Source of the DNA: an uncultured Lachnospiraceae bacterium
GTDB taxonomy: Bacteria > Bacillota > Clostridia > Lachnospirales > Lachnospiraceae
Assembly (NCBI GenBank): GCA_910587955.1
Contig: CAJUNN010000009.1
Location: 7,927-71,926 of the forward strand
Length of the DNA stretch: 64,000 nucleotides
Reading direction: 5' to 3'
Both the position numbers and the translations under genes were made by a program. Shown one piece after another: positions 26,783-35,735 of the stretch. The notes beneath the pieces are model-generated. The model saw only the letters and a list, made by a program, of their open reading frames with translations, had not been told where the DNA came from and did no database searches. The first letter of the stretch is position 1. Each line of letters starts with the position of its first letter.

Positions 26783-27049
26783 ATGTTCCGCTTATGGGCC
26801 AAAACCTTTCAAAACAACCGCATGCTGCGGGATATGACCGTATGCGACGACACGGAGGATACCCGCACCCACAAAATTTTCCGCGCTCTGGACCAGGTTT
26901 GTTCCGAATTTGATCTGGGAAAACCCATCTGGCTGGATTCCAATGTCCAGGAATTCAAACGCCACGCCAAGGTCCGCTTCTACAGCGACAGCTTCATCGA
27001 GGACATCGAATTTGACTACCTGGAGCTCCAGGTCATTGAAGAAGACTAA
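26783..27049 (+). CDS. Conserved-looking 88-residue protein of unknown function
   Basis: A small, soluble, acidic protein (MFRLWAKTFQNNRMLRD...), with a VCDDTEDTRTHKIFRAL helix region and a strand-rich C-terminus (HAKVRFYSDSFIEDIEFDYLELQV). AGGAGG precedes the ATG by six bases, which sets this start rather than an upstream one. It is one of the few plus-strand genes and converges with the M29 aminopeptidase, three bases apart. I do not recognise a named domain. Confidence 0.75.
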   Translation: MFRLWAKTFQNNRMLRDMTVCDDTEDTRTHKIFRALDQVCSEFDLGKPIWLDSNVQEFKRHAKVRFYSDSFIEDIEFDYLELQVIEED

Positions 27050-27052
27050 GCG

Positions 27053-28168
27053 CTACACCAGATTTTCCGGATTCAGGCATTCCAATTCCGGAAGCACAAA
27101 CCGGCCGTTCCTGCGGATAAGCTGCCCGTCAAAGTAAATATCACCGCCGCCGAACTCTTCTCTTTGAATCATAACCAGATCCCAGTGGATAGCGCTGGAA
27201 TTTCCGTTGGGCGCATCGTCGTAGCAGTTCCCCGGCGTAAAGTGAACGGAACCCATAATCTTTTCATCAAACAAAATGTCTTTCATAGGCTGAAGAATAT
27301 AAGGATTCACCCCGATGGCGAACTCTCCCACATACCGTGCTCCCTCATCCGTATCCAGCACCCGGTTCAGGCGCTCGGTGTTGTTGGCCGAAGCCTTCAC
27401 AATCTTTCCGTTTTTAAATTCCAGACATACATTCTCATAGGTAAACCCCTGGTACAGGGAAGGCGCATTGTAGGTGATAACCCCGTTTACCGAATCCCGC
27501 ACGGGCGCCGTATAAACCTCCCCGTCCGGAATGTTCATCTCTCCCGCACAGGCCAGAGCCGGAATCCCTTTGATGGAAAAGGTGAGATCCGTTCCCTTGC
27601 CCGTCAAACGCACCTGATCCGTGCGGTCCATCAGCGCTACAAGAGCCTTCATCGCTTTCGCCATCTTAGAGTAGTCCAGATTGCATACTTTAAAATAGAA
27701 GTCCTCAAAAGCCTCCGTACTGAGACCGGAAAGCTGCGCCATGGAAGCATTGGGATAGCGCAGCACCACCCAACGCGTCTTGGGCACACGGATGCGGTGA
27801 TGCACCGGCGTGGAATAGAGGGTTTCATAAAGGTGCATCTTCTCTGGGGGGACATCCGAGAGCTCCGATACATTATCGCTTCCCCGCACGCCGATATAGC
27901 AGTCCATCTGCTCCATTTCCCGCGCCGCTACATCGGCCATCAGCCGGATCTGTTCTTCCTCACATTCCAGCAGAACCTCCCGCTGCAGCCTGGGATTGAT
28001 ATTATGCACAAAGGGAAGTCCGCCTGCAGCGTACACTTCTTTCACCAGCTGCCTGGCCAAATCTTCTGTGGCCGGGCCTGTATAATTGATGTAAACCTTA
28101 TCTCCCTGCTTTACCCCGCAGGAATAGCCCACCAGATTTTTGGCCAGTGTCTTAATTCTCTCATCCAT
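27053..28168 (-). CDS. M29-family aminopeptidase
   Basis: A 371-residue metallo-aminopeptidase of the thermophilic-aminopeptidase (M29/AmpS) type. The family blocks TGKGTDLTFSIKG, GEMNIPDGEVYTAPV, GEFAIGVNP and the metal-binding stretch SVHFTPGN...SAIHWDLVMI are all present. These enzymes release N-terminal residues from peptides in the cytoplasm. It ends an operon of methyltransferase, exported protein and aminopeptidase; the spacing to the preceding gene is 21 bases. Confidence 0.93.
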   Translation of the reverse strand: MDERIKTLAKNLVGYSCGVKQGDKVYINYTGPATEDLARQLVKEVYAAGGLPFVHNINPRLQREVLLECEEEQIRLMADVAAREMEQMDCYIGVRGSDNVSELSDVPPEKMHLYETLYSTPVHHRIRVPKTRWVVLRYPNASMAQLSGLSTEAFEDFYFKVCNLDYSKMAKAMKALVALMDRTDQVRLTGKGTDLTFSIKGIPALACAGEMNIPDGEVYTAPVRDSVNGVITYNAPSLYQGFTYENVCLEFKNGKIVKASANNTERLNRVLDTDEGARYVGEFAIGVNPYILQPMKDILFDEKIMGSVHFTPGNCYDDAPNGNSSAIHWDLVMIQREEFGGGDIYFDGQLIRRNGRFVLPELECLNPENLV

Positions 28169-28189
28169 ACAGAAATTCCTCCAAACTTT

Positions 28190-30721
28190 TTATTTTTCCG
28201 GCAGATATGCCACAAACAGATTACCCAAAGACTCAAATTCTTCCGAAGCGTCGTCGGTGCCCTTCCGGTAGGTTTCTCCGGTCAGGGGATTCATCAAAAT
28301 CACATTCTGGAGATCGTAACCCACCATCAGTTCCGCCTGGTCGCCGCCTCTAAGCACCAGCACCGGGTATCCCTGGCTCACATAATAGAACGCCATAGAC
28401 ATGGAGCACCCCGACAAATCCAGTACCCTGCCGTTCATATGTTTCTCCAGGATCTCATAGGGTGTATCCCCCTGTGCCAGATAATTTCCCACGTCGCCGT
28501 AAATTTTCTCATAGCTCATCAGAACTTCCAGAGCCGCCTGCAGGCTGGATTTCTCCGAAGGCTGCCCTGTGCTCTCCACACCTGCAATCTCCGTCCAGTT
28601 CTTCCTGCCTCCCCGCTTCCAAATATAATTCTGATCCCGGTCCACCACCACACCCATGCTGTCATGGGCTTTCCGGATCGCCTCATTTGCCGACACATAG
28701 GCACGGTCAAAGGTTCCGTCAAAAGCATACACATAGTATCTGGCATCCTCCTGCGTCCCATCCGGATTCAGATTCCGGTTCTCCTCAAACAGAACCTGCC
28801 TGGGCATCAGGTATTTCATCTTAGAGGCCGACACGTTTTCGGAAAGGGAAAAATAATATTCCCGCTTTTTTGACGGGGAATTGAGCGTCTCCAAAGCAAT
28901 CTTTTCCACCGTTTCTTCTACTTTTTTTGTAATCGGCTCCGGCGCGGCTGCCTCATACCCCCCGGCTTCGTTTTTCGCCACACATTCCTGGGAAATCCGG
29001 TTGCTTTCAATGGAAATGGATACGACGTATTTGCCCTTTTCCTCGTAGGGAAATTCCTGGATCACTTTCCCCCGTTCATTTTCAATCACCACATAGCCCA
29101 TGGGAAAAATCCGGTTTCCGGTCAAATCCTTTACAATATCCCCTTTGCGGGCTTTTCCGTAAATAAAATCCGTACCCATAAAGCCCAGCGCCCGGATATA
29201 AAATTCTTCCCCGGCCTCAACCCTGCGGCTTTTTCCTGTTTCCAGATCAAGGAGCACCACTGCCGGGGACTCATAAATAGAATTTCCCTCGTGCCAAGCC
29301 AGAATATGCCCGTCATCGGAAATCATGCAGCATTCCTCCGGTATCCCGGAAACAAGCTTCTCATATTCCCTGGTGTTCAAATCAATCCTGCAGATGTTCC
29401 CCTGGAGATACAGGTATAGCTCTTCCTTGCTGTTTACATAAGACAGTGTTCCTACCTCAGCCCGGAGTATGGGGAAGGGTTTTCTGCTCTCGATAAAAGC
29501 TCTCTCTTCTACAGAGTTCGTCATGGCATTGTACGTATATACCGCAACCCCGGTTTTTCCCTCATGCCGTCCCCGGTTCATATAGCCGTACACCAGAAAA
29601 TTCATACTTCCCGATTCGTCTACATCCACGATTTTGATGTCGTGCTCGCCGTAACTGCACCGGAGATCTTCCCCATCCCGGAAACCGAATACCCGGGAAA
29701 GCTTATTCTGGGCCGCGTCATAGCACCACAGATCCCCATTCTGCACAAACCCCACAATATTTTCTTCATCGTTTTTCCGGTATTCTACCCGATCGTTTAA
29801 AATTCCCAGATGAATGGAATCCGGGGTGAACACCTGCAGCTGCGGATCAAAGATCCGGTTTACCGTCCGGTCATAAGCCAGAAGATACATGCGGTGTTCC
29901 AGGTAACGCACCCGGTAGGACTCCTGAACCTCATATCGCTCCCGTTCCTGGTTCTCATTGACATGAACCACCTCATATTCCAGGCGCACCGATGCCACAG
30001 AATCCTCAATCTCTGTCAAAAAGGTCCGCACCTCACTGTCAGGCTCCACCTCCATGTCCCCCCAAATCCACTGGCGGTAACGGGAGTGAATGGTCACATG
30101 ATCCAGCGTATTGTTATCCGCCGAGGCATCAGGCTCCAGATACTGTGTGATATTCACGGTATTTTCTTTGTCGAACAAAGCTTCATGAATCTCGTCCACC
30201 AGACGCAGGCAATCATTCAGATGAGTCTCCGGCAGATTGGCCAGGTGGGTGTAATAATATGCCTCTTTTTCCCGCTCAAGCTCCAGACGGATCACCAGAA
30301 GATATTCTTCCCCGGGATCCAATAAATCCTTCAGCTGAAACTGCACATAGACGGTATCTTCCGTAAAGCTGCAGCCGTCTGCTTCCGTGTCTTCAATCAG
30401 CCGCTCCGTATCCAGGCTCCGGACCTCATAGTAAACCTTCTTCACCTGATTGGGCCCAGCTTTAATCTGCAGCTTCAATCCCCGATCCTCCGGCAGAGGC
30501 AGTACGGTATCACGGATATACCGCCCGTCCATGGACTGCGTATAGCCGTGCATCAGATTCATCAGGCGTCCGTCCTGCTCCATATAGATCAGAGGGAGTG
30601 TGGCTTCCGCCATGGAATCCGTCAAATCCGCGTTCCCGGCCGTCATATAGTAGCTCATTCCCAGAATTCCCAATACAAAAGCGGCCAGAATGGACAAGAC
30701 TTTCAAAACCAGCTTTTTCAT
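28190..30721 (-). CDS. Large exported protein with propeller-like repeats and degenerate C39-like C-terminus
   Basis: An 843-residue protein. An N-terminal signal-anchor (residues about 4-24) is followed by an all-beta region to about 230. A repeat region follows to about 600 with WD/propeller-like strands (GDLWCYDAAQNKLSRV, GNICRIDLNTREYEKL, AVVLLDLETGKSRRV). The last 120 residues look like a C39-type papain fold (SLQAALEVLMSY, YPVLVLRGGDQAELMVGYD, VILMNPLTGE). Ser replaces the expected Cys, Gln the His and Asn the Asp. It probably binds peptide or wall material outside the cell. Its start overlaps the methyltransferase stop (ATGA). Confidence 0.75.
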   Translation of the reverse strand: MKKLVLKVLSILAAFVLGILGMSYYMTAGNADLTDSMAEATLPLIYMEQDGRLMNLMHGYTQSMDGRYIRDTVLPLPEDRGLKLQIKAGPNQVKKVYYEVRSLDTERLIEDTEADGCSFTEDTVYVQFQLKDLLDPGEEYLLVIRLELEREKEAYYYTHLANLPETHLNDCLRLVDEIHEALFDKENTVNITQYLEPDASADNNTLDHVTIHSRYRQWIWGDMEVEPDSEVRTFLTEIEDSVASVRLEYEVVHVNENQERERYEVQESYRVRYLEHRMYLLAYDRTVNRIFDPQLQVFTPDSIHLGILNDRVEYRKNDEENIVGFVQNGDLWCYDAAQNKLSRVFGFRDGEDLRCSYGEHDIKIVDVDESGSMNFLVYGYMNRGRHEGKTGVAVYTYNAMTNSVEERAFIESRKPFPILRAEVGTLSYVNSKEELYLYLQGNICRIDLNTREYEKLVSGIPEECCMISDDGHILAWHEGNSIYESPAVVLLDLETGKSRRVEAGEEFYIRALGFMGTDFIYGKARKGDIVKDLTGNRIFPMGYVVIENERGKVIQEFPYEEKGKYVVSISIESNRISQECVAKNEAGGYEAAAPEPITKKVEETVEKIALETLNSPSKKREYYFSLSENVSASKMKYLMPRQVLFEENRNLNPDGTQEDARYYVYAFDGTFDRAYVSANEAIRKAHDSMGVVVDRDQNYIWKRGGRKNWTEIAGVESTGQPSEKSSLQAALEVLMSYEKIYGDVGNYLAQGDTPYEILEKHMNGRVLDLSGCSMSMAFYYVSQGYPVLVLRGGDQAELMVGYDLQNVILMNPLTGETYRKGTDDASEEFESLGNLFVAYLPEK

Positions 30722-31869
30722 TCTGCTCCCTCCAAAAGCCGCTCCAGGGTGGGACGTACATGGAGAGCTTCTGTGCAGGCCAGATACGCGCTGTCCTTCC
30801 CTGTCATAGGCTCTCTCCGCTTGACCGCCCGGATCAAAATATTTTTGGGCGTATGCTCCATATCAACAAACTCCAGAATCTGCGTATCATACCCCTGCTG
30901 TTCCAGAAGCCCGGCACGCAGCCCGTCCGTCACCAGCGCAGCAATCCGTTCCCTTAAAAGCCCATACTGCAAAACAGGCTCCAGCTCCTTGCTGGAAATC
31001 TGCCCGTTCAGTTCATGCTGACAGCAGGGCACCGAGAGAATCACCTTTGCATTCCAGCAGATGGCCTTATAAAGGGCATAATCCGTCGCTGTATCGCAGG
31101 CGTGAAGCGTGACCACCATGTCTACCTGCTTTCGTCCCTCATATCCGGCAATATCCCCTTTTAAAAACTGCAGCTTTTCATAACCGTATTTTTTGCTCAA
31201 GGCACTGCAATGCTCGATAACATCTTCCTTCAGATCCAGGCCGATTATGCGGATATCCAGTCCCCGGCACACCTTCAGATAATCATACAGTGCAAAGGTC
31301 AGGTAAGATTTTCCGCATCCGAAATCCAGGATTGTCACCTCCCGATCCGCCGGCAGCTCCGGCAGAATATCTTCCACAAACTCCAGAAAACGGTTGATCT
31401 GCCGGAATTTATCGTAGCGTGCGCGAACGATCTTTCCCTCCGCAGTCATGACTCCCAGATCCACAAGGTATCCTACGGGACGCCCTTCCTCCAGCAAATA
31501 CCGCTTCTTTCTATTATGTTCCAGAACCGGAGCTTTTACGCATGACGGCTCTTTTTTCTCTTTCAGGGTAATCCTTCCTTTTTTACTCACCAGTACATGT
31601 AAGGTTCCCCGGGTGCTCTCTGCCTGCAGCTGGCGGAAGGAAGTTTCCATCCATTCTGCAATCCGGGCAGTCATCTCTTCTTTCCCATAGTTTTCGTGAT
31701 ACATCTTCGTACCGCGCAGAATCTCCGCCTGAAATTTCAGCCGCTTTTTCAAAAGCACCGGGCGGATGCGCACCTTCGACTCTTCCAGCCCCTTTTGGGG
31801 ACTGCTGAGTACCATCCGGATCAAATGTTCGTCCAGATATTTTTCCAACATCTGTTTTAAATTTTCCAT
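30718..31869 (-). CDS. SAM-dependent methyltransferase (Methyltransf_32 / GSTCD-like)
   Basis: A 383-residue protein with a variable N-terminal half and a Rossmann methyltransferase domain from about residue 165. Motif I is ILDFGCGKSYLTFALYDYL; later blocks are TLHACDTATDYAL and SVPCCQHELN. The latter two mark the family that includes eukaryotic GSTCD and METTL25, whose bacterial members are thought to modify RNA. Substrate unknown. It opens the operon that continues into the exported protein and the aminopeptidase. Confidence 0.8.
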   Translation of the reverse strand: MENLKQMLEKYLDEHLIRMVLSSPQKGLEESKVRIRPVLLKKRLKFQAEILRGTKMYHENYGKEEMTARIAEWMETSFRQLQAESTRGTLHVLVSKKGRITLKEKKEPSCVKAPVLEHNRKKRYLLEEGRPVGYLVDLGVMTAEGKIVRARYDKFRQINRFLEFVEDILPELPADREVTILDFGCGKSYLTFALYDYLKVCRGLDIRIIGLDLKEDVIEHCSALSKKYGYEKLQFLKGDIAGYEGRKQVDMVVTLHACDTATDYALYKAICWNAKVILSVPCCQHELNGQISSKELEPVLQYGLLRERIAALVTDGLRAGLLEQQGYDTQILEFVDMEHTPKNILIRAVKRREPMTGKDSAYLACTEALHVRPTLERLLEGAE

Positions 31870-31923
31870 CTGGGATTCCTATGCTCTTCTTTTACAATCT
31901 TTTTGCGTATTCCATTCCCGTCT

Positions 31924-31952
31924 ACTATAACATAAACTTTCCGCAATTACCA
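31924..31952 (-). promoter_or_regulatory. Probable extended -10 promoter of the methyltransferase operon
   Basis: TATAGT (31929-31924) preceded by TGT on the minus strand; a poor -35 (about TGGTAA) lies upstream. It leaves about 50 bases of leader. Confidence 0.45.
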
Positions 31953-31973
31953 GAAATACGAAAAACAGACCGC

Positions 31974-32013
31974 AAAAAATCCGGGAATGTAAGCTCTGCC
32001 GTCACATTCCCGG
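31974..32013 (-). terminator. Rho-independent terminator after the 135-residue gene
   Basis: CCGGGAATGT/ACATTCCCGG stem with a 13-base loop, followed on the minus strand by ATTTTTT. Confidence 0.85.
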
Positions 32014-32031
32014 TCTCTCTCTAACATATTA

Positions 32032-32439
32032 TTAATAATACATCCGGCCGCCCCGGCGTTCCCGCCTTCTTAAGCGCCGCTGATACATTTCATTCAGAAG
32101 CATGATCGTCACGAAATCCTCCATCCAGTTCCGCCCGGATGTCTCCTGCATCATCAGGTCATCCTGATATGCTCTTTTATCCATCTTTTCGTAAATCCGG
32201 CGGCAGACGCAGCGAATCTGGAACTGGTCCGGGTACTCGTCAAACATAAAGCTTCCGTCATATTCCATCCGGTCGCATTCTTCTTCTACCAGCGGTTGAA
32301 TTTGTCTTGCCAGGGCCGGATACAATTCTTTAAATTTTCTTTGATCTCTTTCTTTTTCATCTTCCCATGGGCACACAGGGCAAAAAGAGCTCGGCTGATA
32401 AGGGTTGAAATAGGGGTAGGGTTCATAGTACGGGGTCAT
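32032..32439 (-). CDS. Tyr/Pro-rich small protein, possibly spore-associated
   Basis: A 135-residue protein with an aromatic N-terminus (YYEPYPYFNPYQ), a CPVCPW cysteine pair, a central acidic helix (LVEEECDRMEYDGSFMFDEYP) and an Arg-rich C-terminus (RRLRRRERRGG) ending in MYY. The composition resembles clostridial coat-associated small proteins, but I cannot assign a family. ATG with AAGGA seven bases upstream; it is closed by a strong terminator, so it is monocistronic or the last gene after ptsG-glcT. Confidence 0.7.
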   Translation of the reverse strand: MTPYYEPYPYFNPYQPSSFCPVCPWEDEKERDQRKFKELYPALARQIQPLVEEECDRMEYDGSFMFDEYPDQFQIRCVCRRIYEKMDKRAYQDDLMMQETSGRNWMEDFVTIMLLNEMYQRRLRRRERRGGRMYY

Positions 32440-32496
32440 GGAAAAATCCTTTTTTGTATAGTATATGCAGGCACTCCTTAAGGCGTGTGACTGTAT

Positions 32497-33327
32497 CTAT
32501 TCCTCCGCTCCCGACACCCTTTCTATGTGCATGGCCAGGTAGCCCACCTCCGCCTCATCCAGCGGCTGCCGCAGATACTTCTCCAGATGTGCGCACACCG
32601 TACCGGCCAGCCGGTAAGCATCCGGAAATTTCACGGACATATAATCGTTCATATTCAGCTTCAGCCGTTCTCCCTTCACGGCCCGCGCTGCCATATAGCG
32701 CACATGATTCATCAGGCGGTTGTAGGAGAGGGACATCACGTCAATGGTCTGCCCCGTCTCTTCCTCCACCATTTGAATACACTCCCGCACGGTCCGGGCT
32801 ATCTGCATGGACAGGGCCACGTTCTCATCCTCAATGGCAGAATGGATATGCAGGGCAATGTACCCCACCTCATGCTCGTCAATCTCCACCTGCAGCCGCT
32901 CCCTTAAGATAGCCCGGATGCACTCCGCCGTCTTGTACTCCATGTGAAACAGCGCCCGGATATCACCTGTCAGGGGATTGCTGATCTGTTCCCCGCTCCG
33001 GATCCGTTTCACGGCAAAGGCAATGTGATCCGCCATAGGGAAAAGGATACTCCAGTCAATTTTGCCGAAAACGTGCTCACTTTCTTTCAATACCTCTTCC
33101 GCGATCTCAAGAAACACCGGATCCATCCCTTTTACCAGCTCCATGGCGCTTCCCCGCTCTGTATGCTCCTTGAGGGAATACACGGTGCAGCCCTCCGGCG
33201 CTTCCATGCGCTCACTGATCCTTTTTCCGAAACCGATGCCCTTTCCGATCAAAAGATATTCCCGGCTGTCTTCCATGCCGATGGCAATCACGGTATTGTG
33301 ATTGAGCACCTTTTTAATTCTGAACAT
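32497..33327 (-). CDS. glcT: BglG/LicT-family transcription antiterminator (GlcT-like)
   Basis: A 276-residue antiterminator: an RNA-binding CAT domain (residues 1-55, FRIKKVLNHNTVIA), then PRD1 and PRD2. Regulatory His residues are visible in MADHIAFAV, GYIALHIHSA, MNHVRYMA and GYLAMHIERV. PTS phosphorylation of these controls RNA binding. It follows ptsG by 28 bases, so it probably acts on the terminator in the ptsG leader. MFRIKK is the start, as it begins the CAT domain and has AAAGGA upstream. The symbol is from context; LicT or SacT type is possible. Confidence 0.88.
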   Translation of the reverse strand: MFRIKKVLNHNTVIAIGMEDSREYLLIGKGIGFGKRISERMEAPEGCTVYSLKEHTERGSAMELVKGMDPVFLEIAEEVLKESEHVFGKIDWSILFPMADHIAFAVKRIRSGEQISNPLTGDIRALFHMEYKTAECIRAILRERLQVEIDEHEVGYIALHIHSAIEDENVALSMQIARTVRECIQMVEEETGQTIDVMSLSYNRLMNHVRYMAARAVKGERLKLNMNDYMSVKFPDAYRLAGTVCAHLEKYLRQPLDEAEVGYLAMHIERVSGAEE

Positions 33328-33355
33328 GCGTCCTTTTCCCCCACAGCTTTCTTTC

Positions 33356-35503
33356 TTATCCCTCGTAGGTATCGATTGCAAATAACGCCTCGCCCGCGCG
33401 GATTTCACCCTCTGCCAGCAGACGGATTTTCTGGTTCTCTCCCAGCTCCGTGCAGAGAACGGGAGATGCCAGGGACGGTGCGTGTGCTTTTAGATATTCC
33501 AGGTCCAGCTTCATTAAGGCATCGCCCTTCTTCACCTGATCCCCGTCTTTCACCAGCACGTCAAATCCCTCCCCGTTCAGGTTCACCGTATCAATTCCCA
33601 TATGGAGCAGCATGGCAGTTCCGGCAGCCGTCTGGAATCCGATGGCATGCTTGGTTTCAAATACAAAACACACCTCTCCGTCCTCCGGCGCGTATACGGT
33701 TCCTTCTGCGGGAATGACCATGGCTCCGTCGCCCATCATCCGGCCTGCAAAAGCCTCATCTGGTGTCTCGGAAAGATCTGCCGCCGTGCCGGTTACCGGA
33801 CTATAGATGGTAACACTCTCCACAACCGTTCCTTCCTGCTCCTTCTTTCCCTCTTGCTGCTCCTTAACTGTCTCTCCGGCGTTCTCTGTCACTTCCTCAT
33901 CCGGCGCCGTCTCCAGGTAATCCTCCAGATTGGATTTGATCACCGTCACACGGGGGCCGTAAATCACCTGAACGCCGTTGCCCTTGTGCACCACCCCGGA
34001 AGCTCCGGTAGACTTAAGGGCTGCATCGTTCACCAGCTCTGATTTGTGTACCGTACAGCGAAGCCTGGTGGCGCAGCAGTCCACATCCGAAATATTCTTT
34101 TTTCCTCCAAGCCCCCGGCAGATGGCAGCTGAGAGGGCATCTTCCTCTGACACAGCTTCCGGCCCGCCTGCTGCTCCTTTCTTCCTGGCATCCACATCGC
34201 TTCTGCGGTACAGCTTCACCTCTTCACTGTCATCCCGTCCCGGCGTCTTCAAATCCAGCTTGCTGATCAGCAAACGGAACAAAAGGTAATACACCGCAAA
34301 ATAGCCAATTCCTACAATGACAATCCAAATCCAGCTGGTCTTGGCGTTTCCCTGGAGAATGCCAAACAGGAACATATCAATCAGGCCTCCTGAGAAAGTC
34401 ATTCCCACGCCTACACCGAAAACGTGCATCAGCATATATGCCAAGCCCGCAAGCACACAGTGAATCACATACAGCAAGGGCGCAACAAACAGGAAGGTAA
34501 ATTCCAGGGGCTCCGTAATACCGGTCAGCATAGAAGTCACTGCCGCCGAGAGCAGAAGACCTGCCACTACCTTCTTTTTCTCCGGCTTTGCCGTTTTATA
34601 CATAGCCAGAGCCGCTCCCGGCAGGCCGAAAATCATCAGCGGAAACTTGCCCGACATAAATCTCGTAGCGGAAACCGCAAAATGCTCCACCGCCGGATCC
34701 GCCAGCTGTGCAAAGAAAATATTCTGCGCCCCCTCAACCAGACGGCCGCCCACTTCCATGGTACCGCCAAGCGCTGTCTGCCAGAAAGGAAGATAGAATA
34801 CATGGTGAAGTCCAAAAGGAATCAGAGCACGTTCCATCAAGCCGTACACCCAGGTTCCCACATAGCCGGATTCCAGCACTACGCCGCCGATGGCGTAGAT
34901 CCCCTGCTGAACCACCGGCCAGACAAAAAACATCAAAATTCCCACGGCCGTATACGTCAGCCCGCTGACAATGGGTACAAACCGGGTTCCTCCGAAGAAA
35001 GACAATACCTGGGGCAGCTCAATCTTGTAGAACCGATTGTGCAGGGCGGCTACGCCCAGCCCTACAATGATGCCGCCGAATACGCCCATCTGCAGGGAGG
35101 TAATGCCTACCACCGAAGTAGTCGCACCTTCCAGCATGGATTCCGCTCCGCCGTGATTCTGAATCATGGCTCCGATAGAAGCGTGCATAATGAAAAACGC
35201 AATGGCTGCGGAAAGAGCCGCCACATCCTTCTCTTTCTTTGCCATACCGATAGCCACACCCATGGCAAAGATAATGGGAAGATTCGCAAATACAATATCT
35301 CCGGCTGCGCTCATAACCCGGAGAATGGAATTCAGGAAAGTGCCGGGCCCCATAACCCCCAGCAGTCCATAGGTTTCAAGCATGGTTTCGTTGGTAAAGG
35401 AACCGCCCACGCCCAGAAGCAGTCCTGCCACCGGCAGGATCGCGATTGGCAGCATAAAGGATCGCCCTACACGCTGCAAAACACCGAAAATTTTGTCTTT
35501 CAT
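33356..35503 (-). CDS. ptsG: PTS glucose-type transporter, EIICBA
   Basis: A 715-residue phosphotransferase permease. IIC (residues about 1-400) has about ten membrane segments and the motif GITEPLEF. IIB contains the phospho-cysteine site DVDCCATRLRC. IIA at the C-terminus holds the phospho-histidine region LLHMGIDTV and KHAIGF. IIB and IIA are joined by a Glu-rich linker. The order matches glucose/N-acetylglucosamine permeases; glucose is the best guess given the GlcT-like gene next door. GGAGGGA precedes the ATG. Confidence 0.93.
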   Translation of the reverse strand: MKDKIFGVLQRVGRSFMLPIAILPVAGLLLGVGGSFTNETMLETYGLLGVMGPGTFLNSILRVMSAAGDIVFANLPIIFAMGVAIGMAKKEKDVAALSAAIAFFIMHASIGAMIQNHGGAESMLEGATTSVVGITSLQMGVFGGIIVGLGVAALHNRFYKIELPQVLSFFGGTRFVPIVSGLTYTAVGILMFFVWPVVQQGIYAIGGVVLESGYVGTWVYGLMERALIPFGLHHVFYLPFWQTALGGTMEVGGRLVEGAQNIFFAQLADPAVEHFAVSATRFMSGKFPLMIFGLPGAALAMYKTAKPEKKKVVAGLLLSAAVTSMLTGITEPLEFTFLFVAPLLYVIHCVLAGLAYMLMHVFGVGVGMTFSGGLIDMFLFGILQGNAKTSWIWIVIVGIGYFAVYYLLFRLLISKLDLKTPGRDDSEEVKLYRRSDVDARKKGAAGGPEAVSEEDALSAAICRGLGGKKNISDVDCCATRLRCTVHKSELVNDAALKSTGASGVVHKGNGVQVIYGPRVTVIKSNLEDYLETAPDEEVTENAGETVKEQQEGKKEQEGTVVESVTIYSPVTGTAADLSETPDEAFAGRMMGDGAMVIPAEGTVYAPEDGEVCFVFETKHAIGFQTAAGTAMLLHMGIDTVNLNGEGFDVLVKDGDQVKKGDALMKLDLEYLKAHAPSLASPVLCTELGENQKIRLLAEGEIRAGEALFAIDTYEG

Positions 35504-35585
35504 ACTTATCCCTCCGATTCTTGGATTTTGGTCTGCAGATGTTTTCCGACACGTTTACCCTGCCCGTTTTTTCATATTTTAGACA

Positions 35586-35647
35586 TGAAAAAGGCATTAA
35601 CGTGCATAAACATCCTTACGAAAAATGATTCATGCATAGTTAATGCC
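35586..35647 (-). terminator. Leader terminator of ptsG, probable GlcT target
   Basis: On the minus strand GGCATTAAC (35647-35639) pairs with GTTAATGCC (35601-35593), extended by an inner ATGCA/TGCAT stem, then TTTTT. It lies between the promoter and the ptsG start, where an antiterminator of the GlcT type would act. AAGGATG in the inner loop recalls a RAT sequence, but a full match is not seen. Confidence 0.65.
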
Positions 35648-35680
35648 TGCCGTACAGTTACATACTATATCACTAAAATT

Positions 35681-35710
35681 AATTTACCATTCCTGCTTTG
35701 TATTTGTCAA
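35681..35710 (-). promoter_or_regulatory. Sigma-A promoter of ptsG
   Basis: TTGACA (35710-35705), 18 bases, TAAATT (35686-35681). It lies upstream of the leader terminator. Confidence 0.6.
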
Positions 35711-35735
35711 GCGGGATTTGTAAAAATTTCCATTT

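Noticed and set aside
27164..28873. Long plus-strand frame (569 codons) opposite the M29 gene and the exported protein
   Set aside because: It crosses two well-supported minus-strand genes, has no ribosome site, and its protein is His/Arg/Ile-rich with no domain: a shadow frame caused by codon bias.
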